A stretch of 64,000 bases of DNA from Jackrogersella multiformis (lineage: Eukaryota; Ascomycota; Sordariomycetes; Xylariales; Hypoxylaceae). Positions within the stretch are counted from its first letter, which is position 1; each line of letters begins with the position of its first letter. A program made the translations under genes and the position numbers. This document shows positions 23,871-34,900 of this stretch, in pieces. Location: positions 558,001 through 622,000 of the forward strand of contig CADCXD010000011.1 in assembly GCA_902806575.1 (NCBI GenBank), in the 5' to 3' direction. The notes under the pieces were generated by a model that did no database searches, had not been told where the DNA came from, and worked only from the letters and a program-made list of their open reading frames with translations.

Positions 23871-25283
23871 CTACCTAACCCCAAACTGCTCCCCCCACGC
23901 CCTCAACCTCTCGAGCGTAACATTCGACCCGCCACACACCACAACTACGACATTCCTCGCCGCCCAGTCCTCGTCGCCCAAGCCCTCGCACCCCATGGCC
24001 GTCCTGAGCCCGCCGTTATACACGAGGGCCAGCGTGGCGCCGCACGCGACCTCGACGAGCAGCCGCGCGTCGTCGGCGAAGCGCACGGCGCCCATCACGG
24101 CCTCCGCGTCGGATACCACTATGCTGCGCAGGTGCGCCGCCTCCTGGCTCCACCGGAAGGCGCGCTCCGACACGCGCGGCGCGCCTAGGCTCGTCGCGAT
24201 GCTGGTTATGGCTTCGAGAGTTACGAGGTGCCCCGCGGCGATGCTCGCGTGCAGGCTGTCGGCGCCGAGGGTCTCGATGGCGAGGACCAGGGGTGGTGGG
24301 GTGATGGCGAGGGGGAGGGGGAGGGGGGAAGGGAAGGGGGAGAGCTGAAGTGCCGCTCGACGCCCGCCATGATGCCGTTGAGGAGGCCGCCACCGCCGCA
24401 GTTGCACTTGCGGGTGCGTTAGCAAGCATTCCGTATCGAGTTGGCCATCCCTACTCTCGGGGCAGACAAAAGGGGAAGGAAAGGGAGGGTGTTACATACA
24501 ACGATACCGTCGATCTGCGAGACATCGTACGGCTTCACCTGCGCGACGAGCTCGTCGACGATGGTGCTCGCGCCCTCCCAGATGTCCGGGTGGTCGAAGG
24601 GCGGCACGTACACGCCGGCCGGGTCGTGCGCCAGCAGCTCCGAGCGCAGGTGTGCGTCGGCCAGGGCCCAGTGCGAGCCTACCTGGTGGACTTTGGCGCC
24701 GAGGACTGCGTGGAGGAGAGCCGGAGTCAGTATATCTTCTCTGCTCTACTGGCAAAAGGGGCGACCCCCTATTTCACAAGTCGACCCTCTGGGATTTAGG
24801 TAGACCGAGAGATAAGGAGGAGGGGAATTATATGTTGACGACAGAGGATATATTACTCACGCCGCATCTTATCCATCATGTGGTCGGCGGTAGTCAGAGG
24901 CACGACGATAGTGCACGGCTGGTTCAAAACCCTGGCGGCTGTCGCACATGCCAGGCCCGCGTTGCCGCCCGACGAGCAGTAGAAGTGCACGTTGCCGGCC
25001 GGCTTCGCAAGAATGGCCTGGTGCATCATATGCCCGACAGCTCGCGATTTGAAGGATCCTGAAGGCTGGAGGTTTTCTAGCTTGAGGAATATGTTACTGT
25101 CTTTCTGTATCAGTCTTGTGAACAGGTATGTAGGTAGCTCATGCAGAGATGATGATGAATAGGGGGGTGGGGAGGGACGTTTGGAGTCTACACTGACCAG
25201 CCTGCCGCCCGCGACAGAGGTGCTGACGGAATGCATGGCGTCTCTATGAAGAGCTTCGGAGGCTCTGGGTCATAAGAACCCAT
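23871..25283 (-). CDS. L-serine dehydratase (PLP-dependent), with C-tract frame break
   Basis: Minus-strand exons 25283..25198, 25096..24861, 24705..24500 and 24406..23871. The start MGSYDPEPPKLFIETP leads into NIFLKLENLQPSGSFKSR, where the Lys of SFKSR forms the PLP Schiff base. Other landmarks are FYCSSGGNAGLACATAA, VYVPPFDHPDIWEG, the phosphate loop NCGGGGLLNGIMAG, LAIETLGADSLHASIAAGHL, SIATSLGAPRV, VEVACGATLALVY and the terminal VVVVCGGSNVTLERL. The enzyme deaminates L-serine (or threonine) to pyruvate (or 2-oxobutyrate) and ammonia. Three introns (101, 155 and 93 bp) splice in frame. In the last exon the glycine loop and the LAIETLGADSL segment are in different frames: 131 nt separate them, one short of a multiple of three, across a C-rich tract at about 24300-24345 with no GT-AG intron. 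This is either a sequence error or a disabled gene. Confidence 0.85.
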
Positions 25284-27191
25284 TGTCTTTGGTGACTTTG
25301 AAGTGAACTTGGACAGGCGGATCGAGGGTTATTCCGAACCACGACTACCTAAGTGGTAATAAGAATTTTATAAATTTTATACGTCTCAATATAACCAAAT
25401 AGTGACTCTATATTTATATGAGTTTTATGTCTTCTAAGACATTTATAAGGTAATGTTATGTTCGGTACTTAATGAAGTATGATATATATGCTCATCGAGT
25501 CTGGCGCGAGGATCCGATCCGATGTTCGCAATAGCAATCACAACCAGATTAAGAAAGATACAAACAAAAAGTGAATAATTGAAGTTCCGTCCTAATATCC
25601 CCGCAAACGCGGAACGAGCCCGTATGGCTGCCGTCTATATCTCTCCTTTCGAGACTTAGATATCTCCGGTCTACGTTTCCTTCATCGGAAGTTGTACATG
25701 ATTATGACATTAAGGCGCCAGGTATATTTTAGGTAACTATGTCTAATGGTTTCCAGCTGGGTACGAGTATTATACTTCTTTATGTACCTGGGGGTAGGGT
25801 AACACTGCAGATCCCGTTGATAAGGACCGGATCGCCGGTTGCACAACTAATGCAAGCTGCCGTTCTTAAGATAGCCCTGGAGAGCCCGTCGTTTTCTGAT
25901 ACTGGCCGCTGCTATACTAGGTAGGTAATCGTTACCTAACCGCTTAAGTAATCTTTCCCAATAGATACGATTTGTCATATTTGCACATTTTTTATCCTTA
26001 AATCGTTCGAAATAAAACTCAAGCAAAGTCTTATATCATCTACCAACCTCAGTTTGGCCTTACAAGGTTGGACGTTCAAAGTAGTCAAGTAACGGCAATC
26101 GGGAATAATAATAGATCCAAAGGGAATTATTATCAACATGTTTAGGCAGGTAATGAAGATATAGAGGGGTGCTGTACAAATCCTATTATTGGTAACTTAT
26201 ACGATTATTCGATCCCATTTCTCTAGGCAGGCCATTAAGAACTGAACAATGCGACATTAAAGTTCGACAGTCCGCACATACTTTTGATTAATAAATCGTT
26301 AATAAGTTGCTTATTTACGGGATTTTTTATTTCTCCATCTTCTATCCCATGCTTATGGCACCGCCTCAACCCCTATTCCATTTCTCTCCTCCCCCCACTC
26401 TCCCTTAATTCTTACTAGCTGCTAGCTTGTATTATTAGCTAAGATCTAACCAACTACGATCCCAGAATCGCCCCAGATTTAGACCTCATTTTACGTTTCT
26501 AGAAACGATAAGGCCCTGTTGTAACTCGAATTTCCCTGTTTACCCACGGGCCTAATGAGATTTATTAATTTTTTATGGCCGCTAGCATCACCAAGAAATG
26601 AGGCTGAGCCAAGTCAATTCGGGTTGGGCCTCGCCCCTGATCCTTTCGCTACGCACAATAGGCTTAGTTTCATGACACATCTCATAATGTCCATTTTGGG
26701 AAAATATCAAGAGAAGATGAGATCCACGCCATCCCCAGGAATCATCTTGAAACCGACTATGCAATGCTCCAATGAAAAAAAAAAATGGGAATTTTTCTTT
26801 ATTCGTTGATTGGCTCTTAAACTCTCTTTTAATGTTGCTGATCGTGGCGGTGTCGTGCAGAACCTAAGGAAATATATACGCGGATCGAGTCGAGCTGGAA
26901 TAGGGTTGCCTAATATCTAGATATAGGTACACTACGGCGCGTCATCCAGTGCTGCGCTGTATATGCCAAGAGATCCAACACGAGGATAGACACTACCGTT
27001 CCGTGGGACTATTCTTCGTCTTACTTTCGGCTGAATCTGGCGGTCTACGCACTGTTCTTTATAGAAAGGGGACTTCTTCAGGTTGCTTCAATGACGATAC
27101 CCTCTCCTTGTCAACTTATGCCTCGCAAAAGACACATCGGGTAACCACAGCACCGTCACGAGTTTTGGTCCACTCACGTTAACACCGAATC
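25284..27191. other. AT-rich gene-free interval
   Basis: About 1.9 kb of AT-rich DNA, especially 25340-26560, with no frame showing motif or splice structure. The part just before 27192 may contain the leader of the small secreted protein. Confidence 0.5.
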
Positions 27192-27740
27192 ATGAAAATC
27201 TCGCTGCTTCTCAGTCTAAGCTTTCTTGCACCTGGTATATACTCCCTAGAAACACATACCGTCATGTCATTACCCATCTATGTCATCAGGACGACAGAGC
27301 CTGCAACGACATCTCTGAGCAAAGCGTTGAACACATTAGGTTACAGGCCCCACGGCCCAGATGACGAAAGAGCGCCATCATCCAACACCTATTTCGAGAT
27401 CACTTCAGAGGCCCAGCTTATGGAGCTCGCCAAGTTGCGCCCCGAGGCCAAGTTCATAATACCTCGAGGAAGCCCGCACCCTAAAGGAGATGGGTTGTTA
27501 CAGGCAGGTGCTGCTGGCCTTGAACCGGAGAGCTCCCGGCTGGAAGCGAGAGAAGATGATCGTTTTTGGCTGGACCAAATTTTCTTAACCGAGGAAAAGC
27601 GCAAGGACGGAATTCTGGAGTTAGACGTACTTGCCTCAGATAGAGGTGTGCAGGCGGAAAACTGGGTACAGCTCTGCGATTTCTTGGGCTTGGGATATAG
27701 TGTGGTTGAGAGACTGGGCCTGTGGTATTTCCCGCAATGA
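27192..27740 (+). CDS. Small secreted protein, unrecognised (faint sulfotransferase-like pattern)
   Basis: Single exon, 182 aa. Residues 1-18 (MKISLLLSLSFLAPGIYS) look like a signal peptide. The rest is acidic and mostly helical by composition. LSKALNTLGYRPHGP, LAKLRPEAKFIIPRG and ENWVQLCDFLGLGYS recall, in order, elements of the fungal Sulfotransfer_4-type proteins (GTxSL..AL..LGY, AKFI, W..LC.FLG). However, the N-terminal P-loop that binds PAPS is absent, replaced by the signal sequence. I therefore treat the resemblance as weak: it may be a decayed or repurposed relative, or coincidence. It sits alone between two gene-poor tracts, a setting typical of lineage-specific genes. Confidence 0.5.
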   Translation: MKISLLLSLSFLAPGIYSLETHTVMSLPIYVIRTTEPATTSLSKALNTLGYRPHGPDDERAPSSNTYFEITSEAQLMELAKLRPEAKFIIPRGSPHPKGDGLLQAGAAGLEPESSRLEAREDDRFWLDQIFLTEEKRKDGILELDVLASDRGVQAENWVQLCDFLGLGYSVVERLGLWYFPQ

Positions 27741-28193
27741 GAATGTCGTTTGCCGGTAGGCTAAGAGTGCTGATAACCATGATATTGGTGCCAAAAGAAA
27801 GAACAAGAAAGAAAGGAGCTGTGGACGGTATTTAAGCCCGTCCGGCAGATGGTTACTACTTTTTGGTTTAAACACCTCCCTTGGCCCTTTAAAAGTGATG
27901 AGGGTTAACATAAGGATTCTCTGGATGTAACCATAAGTGTTTGGCTTTAACGCCGTGGAATAAGAGGAGGAAGATAACGCCGACTTAACGGTGATATGGT
28001 TACGGATTTACTAAGAGGACCTCGAGGATATGCTGCACTTAAGACGGCTAAGAGATGACGATAGCAGTACAGAGTGGGCTGGGTAAACATTAAATACGAA
28101 CAACATATTGCGTCTACCTGAAAATTACGCCGAGCCCTTATGTTCTTTAAAGACGTCGATGCTGTTAAGAAATATAAACACGGTGTAATTATT

Positions 28194-28296
28194 CGCCGTT
28201 ATCTTTCTTAAAGAAAAGGAAATGTGCACACCTGGTAAGCACGCCGTTGTCTTTCTTAAAGAAAGGGAAATAAGCATACTCGGTAAGCGCGCCGTC
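28194..28296. repeat. 48-bp tandem repeat, two copies plus partial third
   Basis: Units begin at CGCCGTT (28194), CGCCGTT (28242) and CGCCGTC (28290), spaced exactly 48 bp. Each of the first two contains TCTTTCTTAAAGAAA, itself an inverted repeat, followed by a GGTAAGC element. A diverged copy may precede at about 28140-28193. Confidence 0.8.
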
Positions 28297-28813
28297 ATTA
28301 AGGATATTATGATTATCGTTTAAATAAAATATAGTTGAAATTTCATTAAGGAAAAAGATAACGACGACGAAGAAGACAACGGCAACTACGCTGGGTGGTA
28401 AAAGCTAACCACCGTCTATAGGTACAACTTGTGAAATTTTGCATACATCTACTACTATGTCACGATGTGAACCTCAAAAGTGTGTTAATGTGCATTTGTA
28501 CTATCTATGTTGTTGACCTTGGTATACAGACTCATCCCTTTATTCCCTTCTATCAGACCATGTCTAAGCCTTAACAAACAAACAATCAATCTCCCCATTA
28601 ACAATCACAGTGGCGTTTCAGCTGCTGCGGGTTCCTTCTAATAGTTCAGCTGATTCTTCTGCTTCCTCCACTGCTCACCCCTGATGGGCACATAGGCACT
28701 TGGCAGCTACGTGGCAGTGGGTGCCCGTCAGGTCCAGCCATGGAGCCCCACTCGGGGAGGGGGTACGATGTACCCAGCGTAAAGGGATTACTCCCTGGGG
28801 TCGCTGTCGTCGT

Positions 28814-29552
28814 CCGAGCCTATCCATCATTGCTTGTTCTAGGTAGTCGTCGGTAGGCTCGGTTTCTTCAGGGGGGCCGAGCGAGCCTCGGGAACTCCCA
28901 TGAAGCCGGCACAATACTCCCAGGACAGCCCACCAGTGGGTATGATTGCGACGGCAACCATTACCCACTGGCAGGCGATCCCAGGGGTGAAGAGGGGGAA
29001 GGCCGAAGGGAGCATATAGCGTCCCGAGCCTTGTCGTCGTCGCGCCAGTAGGCAATTCCACCATTACCGGGGCACGCCATTACTGGGGCAGGTTGGAAGG
29101 GGCCGTATCTTTTCCCCACCGTCGATGAGGAGCTGCAGGTGGCGAACCCAGGAAGAAGCATGAAACTCTTCGTCCTGGGTTCGCCACCTACACGGTCCCA
29201 GGACGGGACGCCCCGCCAGTGGGGTATGATTGCGACGGTCTTCCGACCGCAACCGCAACCCCACTGGCAGGGCATCGTCTCGTCGCCCCCGGGACGGTCC
29301 GTCAGGGGGGTATAATATTGACGGCCACCTAGTGGCGCGACGTCCCGGGGGGGCAAGCTACCAGGGTGGCAATAAGCCAGCCATTGAACTTCGCCATGTT
29401 AGGGGCCCATCCCTTGGACGTCCCGCCAGTGGGGATGGTTGCAATGGCGTCTCCTCCCCACCGGCGGAGGTCCAGGACGAACCCGTCAAGGGCGGGAATG
29501 TGCCCAGCCAGCGAGTTGTATTTGCGTACTGTCGCCACATCTACTCGCTGGC
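28814..29552. repeat. Array of perfect or near-perfect hairpins in a GC-rich zone
   Basis: Inverted repeats found by eye: 28814-28822/28854-28862 (9 bp); 28933-28942/28962-28971 (10 bp, CCAGTGGGTA); 29137-29153/29173-29189 (17 bp perfect); 29215-29225/29258-29268 (11 bp, GCCAGTGGGGT); 29286-29296/29341-29351 (11 bp); 29424-29435/29455-29466 (11 of 12); 29507-29516/29543-29552 (10 bp). Three share the arm core CCAGTGGGG or a one-base variant. Two of those are followed by ATGATTGCGACGG, and the third has a diverged ATGGTTGCAATGG. Confidence 0.75.
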
Positions 29553-30313
29553 GGGTTTGGCGGGCGAACCGCAAAGGGGGGGGGGGGTTATGCCCCAGGC
29601 ATGGAACTTCCCCAGATTGGCCCTTTCACGTCCTCATAAGTAGTTGGTGATATCGCGAGGACGGGCCATAAGGAAGGGGAGTATTCCCTCCCCCCCAGGT
29701 ATGTAGTTTATACACTTTGCGGTGTCAAGTGAGGTGGGAATGGGTGTTGGTGTTGGTCCCCAGTGGACCCGATTTCATCCATCGACGCAGTTATGTGCGG
29801 ATTGATGAATCTGTTCTCCTGTGAGATTGTGTACATGGGATAATGACAATAGGAAATGGGTTACTTACTTCCGCAGTAGCTTCTTCTCTTGCTACGCTGG
29901 ATATACCAGGTAGGGACTAGGTACTGCTAGGTACCGTGGAGGTCCACGTAGCGTCGGCGCTATCTGTAGCTTGTTCTTCCCCAAAGGGATACCGCCCGCC
30001 TTGTCTTCTTTCTGTTATCCCCGCCGTATTATTGTTGTTTTTCAGTTGTCTTCTTTCTCTGGGTGCATCTGCGATGCAGCCCCTAAGGCTAACTCTTACC
30101 CAGCGGGTTATACCACGCTTGGTTTAGGGTGGAAGGGTTTGTGGGTGAGGCCATTCCCAACAGCTATTAGTTGCTGATCTTCCATATAACGAGGATGGTG
30201 AGTAATAGTGAATAGAAGGCTTAGGAGACGATGGAGATGTTCGACTGACTAGGAATAGGGACAAGTAGACAAGGAAGGGTAGGAAGCATGTTACAAGAGG
30301 TGGGAATACCTAA

Positions 30314-30470
30314 TTAAAATATGATTACGATGTGTATGGAGGCGATGTGTATGAATACGATGTGCCTGGAGGTGATATGAGTGAACACAATGTGTATAAG
30401 CGCGATTTGTATGGAATCAATGCGTATGGACGATGTGTATGTGTATGAATACGATGTGTGTGAATACATG
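30314..30470. repeat. 15-bp degenerate minisatellite
   Basis: Diverged units resembling TATGAATACGATGTG recur about every 15 bp for about nine units. On the minus strand this reads as an open pentapeptide-period frame (units like SIHIV, FIHIA, LIHIV) that continues a 77-codon frame, 30547 to 30314. Confidence 0.7.
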
Positions 30471-32345
30471 ACGGGGACTAGAAGTAAAAAAGATACAAAG
30501 AAAGATGGAGACTTACCTGGTCTGTAGTTCTTTCCCATATACCTCACTCGATGGGTCGAGATGGTGATGAGGTAGGTACATTGTTTGTGAAGTTAGAGAG
30601 GTAGGTAGTGTGTACTAAGTACCTAGGTATGTATGTTTGAAGAGTAAAGGAAAGATGTGGTGTGTGAAGGTGAAGTGTACCTAGGTACATGACGATGTTG
30701 TCATGTAAGATACCTAGGTACCTAAGGATCGAAGAATGTTGGGTGAGAAGTCATGGCAGTGTGGATGTTGCCGTCCGGCTGAGTGCAAGGTGGATGTTTG
30801 TCTGAAGATCGAAAGTTAGGAGTAGAATGTTAAGTTGAAAGAAGGAAGGAAAAGTTTCGTGGGGAAGGGAAGGGTATTTATAAAATCTTGACGGCCGTCT
30901 AATCAGCCAGACGACTAATCAGCAGGACGACTCATCACCTGGCTAGGGACGACAAACCTAGGTACACATAGAATTAAAATAAAAATTTATATTTTATTTT
31001 CGATCGAACATTGAATTATTACTGGCTTGACGGTGCATGGATCACTACTGATTACGACAAAAGCAGAATAATAATGCTGTCATAAGTGTACCGCGTCTTT
31101 CTAATCAGTAAACTCGTACAAGAAAGGAATAGTACCTACCTACCTAGGCAGGTATGTACCCCTATATGAGTCAGAAAAGCTAGAGATCAGTACCGTCCTC
31201 TTTCTCACTAGGTACACACACTGCTAGGGGACGTTGTTTCCTCATGTTAATCACTACTTGGGTACATCGTACCTTTATATGTAGCAACCCATGCAATGTT
31301 CATCGATATTCATCTATAGGTGCAATGTATGATTCGATTTCTCGATCCCATGATGGTCTCCTTTTTATTACAGCAGATACAGAGCCAGATATAGCAAGAA
31401 CAGCTCAAACAGAGGTTCCCTTGAAGCTAACTAGGTACTCGATTTAGTAAATAGAAGAATATTAACACCTAGCTCCTACTCGAGATCTAGGACCCGTAGA
31501 CCCGATATTCACATATTATCTAAAGCTTCCTAACCTAACCTATGTGATCACCACCTGGTCTAGATGTGTTGCTTCCTTAAGTATATTATCTGACGTTGTG
31601 TAATGTCAATAATTGCACTTACCTAATGATATTATTTCCTCGGATATCAACCTGCCCGTTTAAACTTGACATTAGTTAACGTCGTTAAGCTAGGGACACG
31701 TAATGATGGATTTTTATAACTAGGGATCTTTGATCGATCATCCTTAATACCTATATATGATATTAGCTGTGTCCTCCGGGAACCAGAATATCTTCTTAGG
31801 TATACTGGTGAAAGAACATCCTCCTTGGGGTCTACTAAGTCAGGGGGGAATATACATGAATTTCCTCAATGAAACTACTCAATATATCTGGATGGCCAGC
31901 ATAGTAATTACTATTCTCGATACTACTAAGGCTATTTTATCATGCAGTAAAAAAGAACAATATGTATTAATTATGGGAGACAACTTTCGGTTTGGTCTAA
32001 ACATGAGTACCTAGGTATCCAAGGACACGACAATGTCCTATGCCTAGATGTACTTATCAGGTAGATATATAGGTAGGTATATAACATGAGGTAATAACAT
32101 ATATAACGCAAATATCTAGATAACTACCTAGGTATATAAATCCTATCGCGATTGATTAGATTCATTAGAGCAGACAATAGCTGACCTTTTGTGATGAAAG
32201 CTGATTCGCCAGGTATCTAGTATGTACACAGCGAGGCAGTGCTGCGGGATCTGCGCAAACCCTCAGCTATAATACTACTATGATTTATATAATCCTAATC
32301 GAGGGCTCCCAAGCGAAAGATTAATTAAAACGAGAATCACCGAAA

Positions 32346-33458
32346 ATGTCAACATCTCGAAGAGCGCACCATAAGAGCCGGGCAGGGTGTTCTACATGCA
32401 AGGCTAAGAAGGTGAAATGCGACGAGGAGCAGCCATGTTCCTACTGCGTTAAGAGGCAGCTTCCGTGCAGTTTGGCGCCGTCGCCATTGCCCAGAACCGA
32501 GGAGGACTCAATAATTCTAGATATTCGGTCGTATGAAGCGCCGTTCTTTACATTTGATGACTTTGGCTTATACCGTCATTTTATCGTGTCCACGGCTATC
32601 GCACAAGCAGACGATAGCGCAACGATAACGGTGTGGCAAGAAGTTATCGCTGATCTGGCGACGCGGTATCCGTATCTGCTGCACGAAATCCTCGCGATCG
32701 CCGCATTGCATATGCGATCAACCGTTCCGGATCGGACCTGCCTTCTCGAACGTACCGCCGCCGAGCATCAGGCAAGAGCTATCCCGCTATTTCGAGATGC
32801 TCTTGCATCTAGTTCAGCAGGGACCGCCCTTCCGCTATTCGCTTGCTCTTGCCTATTTATACCGTATTGCTTCGCCGCTGCGAAGGATGCCTCGTCGCTT
32901 CTCTTCAACGAGGAAGCCGGGACTCTAGCCGAATGGCTTGTTCTAATTCAAGGTTGCGCGGCGATCACGATGGAGCACAACGCCACCATCATGCAGTCGT
33001 CTCTGCGGGCGCTCCTGAGCGACCTCTACACACCCAAGATCGATGACTTAAGCGGCGGGCCAACAGATGCGAGACTTCGCGACCTGGAATCGACACTACC
33101 AATAGCGCCTGAATCAAGAGAGACGTACGCAAATACGATGGTAAAGCTACGGGTGTGTTTCTACCTGTCAGACCGAGCGGACACGATACTGAATCGCAAA
33201 AACGCCGCTCTTAGATTTCCACCCCTCATAGACCAACATTTCAGGATAGATCTTGCCGCTAAACACCCGGCAGCTCTTATAATAATGGCATTTTGGTGCG
33301 TCTTGCTACACCGAGTGGAGGATAGGTGGTGGCTGAAGGACAGGGTTAAGCCACTGTTGCTCCAGATCGAGGAGTTGGTGCCTCTAGAATATAGATCTCT
33401 AATGGCTTGGCCTAGGAAAGAGATTGGTGTCTATCCAGGAGCTAAGATATATTATTAA
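32346..33458 (+). CDS. Zn2Cys6 transcription factor, sterol-regulator (Upc2)-like architecture
   Basis: Single exon, 370 aa. Residues 15-41 form a fungal Zn2Cys6 cluster with the spacing C-x2-C-x6-C-x6-C-x2-C-x6-C (CSTCKAKKVKC, then DEEQPCSYCVKRQLPC), preceded by a basic stretch RRAHHKSRAG. There is no obvious long coiled coil after the finger. The rest is a helical regulatory domain: HFIVSTAIAQ, YPYLLHEILAIAALHMRS, HQARAIPLF and a C-terminal MAWPRKEIG motif. This pattern (finger, short linker, HEILAIAALH, WP.E.G near the end) is common to Upc2/sterol-uptake-control-type regulators and many uncharacterised relatives. It would bind DNA in the nucleus; targets are unknown. It is isolated, with AT-rich DNA on both sides and no adjacent metabolic cluster. 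Confidence 0.85.
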   Translation: MSTSRRAHHKSRAGCSTCKAKKVKCDEEQPCSYCVKRQLPCSLAPSPLPRTEEDSIILDIRSYEAPFFTFDDFGLYRHFIVSTAIAQADDSATITVWQEVIADLATRYPYLLHEILAIAALHMRSTVPDRTCLLERTAAEHQARAIPLFRDALASSSAGTALPLFACSCLFIPYCFAAAKDASSLLFNEEAGTLAEWLVLIQGCAAITMEHNATIMQSSLRALLSDLYTPKIDDLSGGPTDARLRDLESTLPIAPESRETYANTMVKLRVCFYLSDRADTILNRKNAALRFPPLIDQHFRIDLAAKHPAALIIMAFWCVLLHRVEDRWWLKDRVKPLLLQIEELVPLEYRSLMAWPRKEIGVYPGAKIYY

Positions 33459-33949
33459 TTCGTACATACACGTTCTAATGACATAGATTATAAATAAATA
33501 AAAAATTACCTCCTGTAACAGAGGCGTTGATATTCCTATTTACATGTACGGTACGTACTTAGGTACTTGTCTCACTGTATTCTGGGTACTTACATGTAGC
33601 TTCGACTAAAGAGGAATAGCCTACACAGTGCGAATAAGACATCTCAAACTTCGGAAGTTCATTCATATCTGATTTCACATTTCATGTTTTGAACGATATC
33701 TCATTGAGTTTGTCTACATACCTTTTTTTCATTATTAACAACCGTCACTCTCGTTATACAGTATGTGAACCGCCATCTTTGATACCCTTCGCGTTCTCAT
33801 TCTGACGATCAAAACCAGGACTTGTAAAGATACACGCATATACCCGCCAGCCCGCCCATCCCTTTACAGGGCTTAGACAGCTCACACAAACCCCCCACAA
33901 CCCGCATGAGCAGAGTGCGAGGCCCGACACGACAGCATCAAGAACCACA
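33459..33949. other. Intergenic spacer
   Basis: AT-rich spacer between the Zn2Cys6 gene and the NTF2-fold gene; holds the latter's promoter. No gene seen. Confidence 0.5.
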
Positions 33950-34900
33950 ATGTCGCTCCCGACTCCAGAGACGCAACTCAAAGTAGCGAGCGAAGGTAAG
34001 CCTCGCCAACCCAGCCATTCTCCACGCCTCACTCACTAACCAACCCACCAACCAACCCCAGCAGCCCAAAGCTTCGTAGACCACTTCTACGAGTCGCGCA
34101 CGCGCCGGCGGCCGCTGGACATATTCTACGCGTCGACGTCGCCGCGGCTGTCGGGCGCCGGCATCAAGACGGACATCAGCGTGAACGGGCTGGCGTGCGC
34201 GGACGTGGGCGCCTACGAGGCCGTGCTGGAGGCCCAGGGCGGCCCCGTCACCTACGACATCCTGTCCTTCGACGCCCAGCCCGTCAACGCCCACTTCCGC
34301 GCTGGCGAGCCCGAGCCTGCTTCTGCTGCCCCAGGTGCTGGTGCTGTGGACAATAGCAGGGACGCTACTGCCGTCGCTGCGACCGTCCGCAATGGTGATC
34401 GTATAAGCTTTGCGTGTATGTGGTTCCTTTTCCTCTCCCCCCTTTTTTGTCTTATTTTCTCCTTGTTGCTTTTTTTGTTCTTTTTTGGGCCGTCTTCATT
34501 TCCTATTCTCCCAAGTCAGGGAAGCTAGCAATCAAGCGCAAAAACAACCCTACGAAACAAGGCATCCAGAAGAAACTAAAGAAGCAACCACTAACACCCG
34601 CCCCTAGTACAAGTCAGCGGGATGATCCGGTACAACCGGGAGCACACAGCAGCAGCAGCAGCAGCAGGAGACGGCAAGACAACAACAACAGCAACACTTC
34701 CGGCACCAGCATTCGGCGGCGCGCCCCTAGTAGCAGCCCCGGCTTCTGCGACCGTGGACGCCGGGCCTCCCGACGACGTGCCGGACAAGTTCTTCAACGA
34801 GGCGTTCCTGCTGGTGCCGCACTGGGAGGCCTGGGCCCGCAACGCCCCGCGCAACCTGCGCAAGTGGGTTATCGCCAGTCACAACTACCGTGCTCTGTGA
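33950..34900 (+). CDS. NTF2-fold mRNA export protein, Mtr2/NXT1-like
   Basis: Three exons: 33950..33995, 34062..34415 and 34608..34900, 230 aa. The protein opens MSLPTPETQLKVASE and continues AAQSFVDHFYES, a standard NTF2-domain helix. It then has DIFYASTSPRL and GPVTYDILSFDAQPVN, joins across a 192-bp intron at ISFALQVSGMIRY, and ends EAFLLVPHWEAWARNAPRNLRKWVIASHNYRAL. The ending and the LQVSG strand match fungal Mtr2, the small partner of Mex67 in nuclear mRNA export. Two low-complexity Ala/Gly/Thr-rich insertions (about residues 90-115 and 145-190) enlarge it over yeast Mtr2 (184 aa). The second intron is pyrimidine-rich with a CACTAACAC branch site. Another NTF2-like role is possible, but the C-terminal signature favours Mtr2. 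Confidence 0.75.

Larger units (their letters stand above)
27741..32345. other. Repeat-rich, gene-poor interval
   Basis: About 4.6 kb with no convincing gene. From left to right: AT-rich DNA; a 48-bp tandem repeat (28194-28296); a GC-rich zone of nested inverted repeats (about 28680-29560); a poly-G run at 29575-29588; a 15-bp minisatellite (30314-30470); several TACCTAGGTA copies; then AT-rich DNA up to the Zn2Cys6 gene. Open frames in the GC-rich part occur on both strands at once and lack motifs. Confidence 0.6.

Noticed and set aside
28675..29650. Several overlapping open frames in the GC-rich repeat zone
   Set aside because: Open frames on both strands simultaneously, Gly/Pro/Arg-rich and disrupted by hairpins; explained by composition.
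27741..32345. An intact transposon
   Set aside because: No transposase, reverse transcriptase or integrase motif in any frame and no long terminal repeats noticed; only short inverted and tandem repeats.
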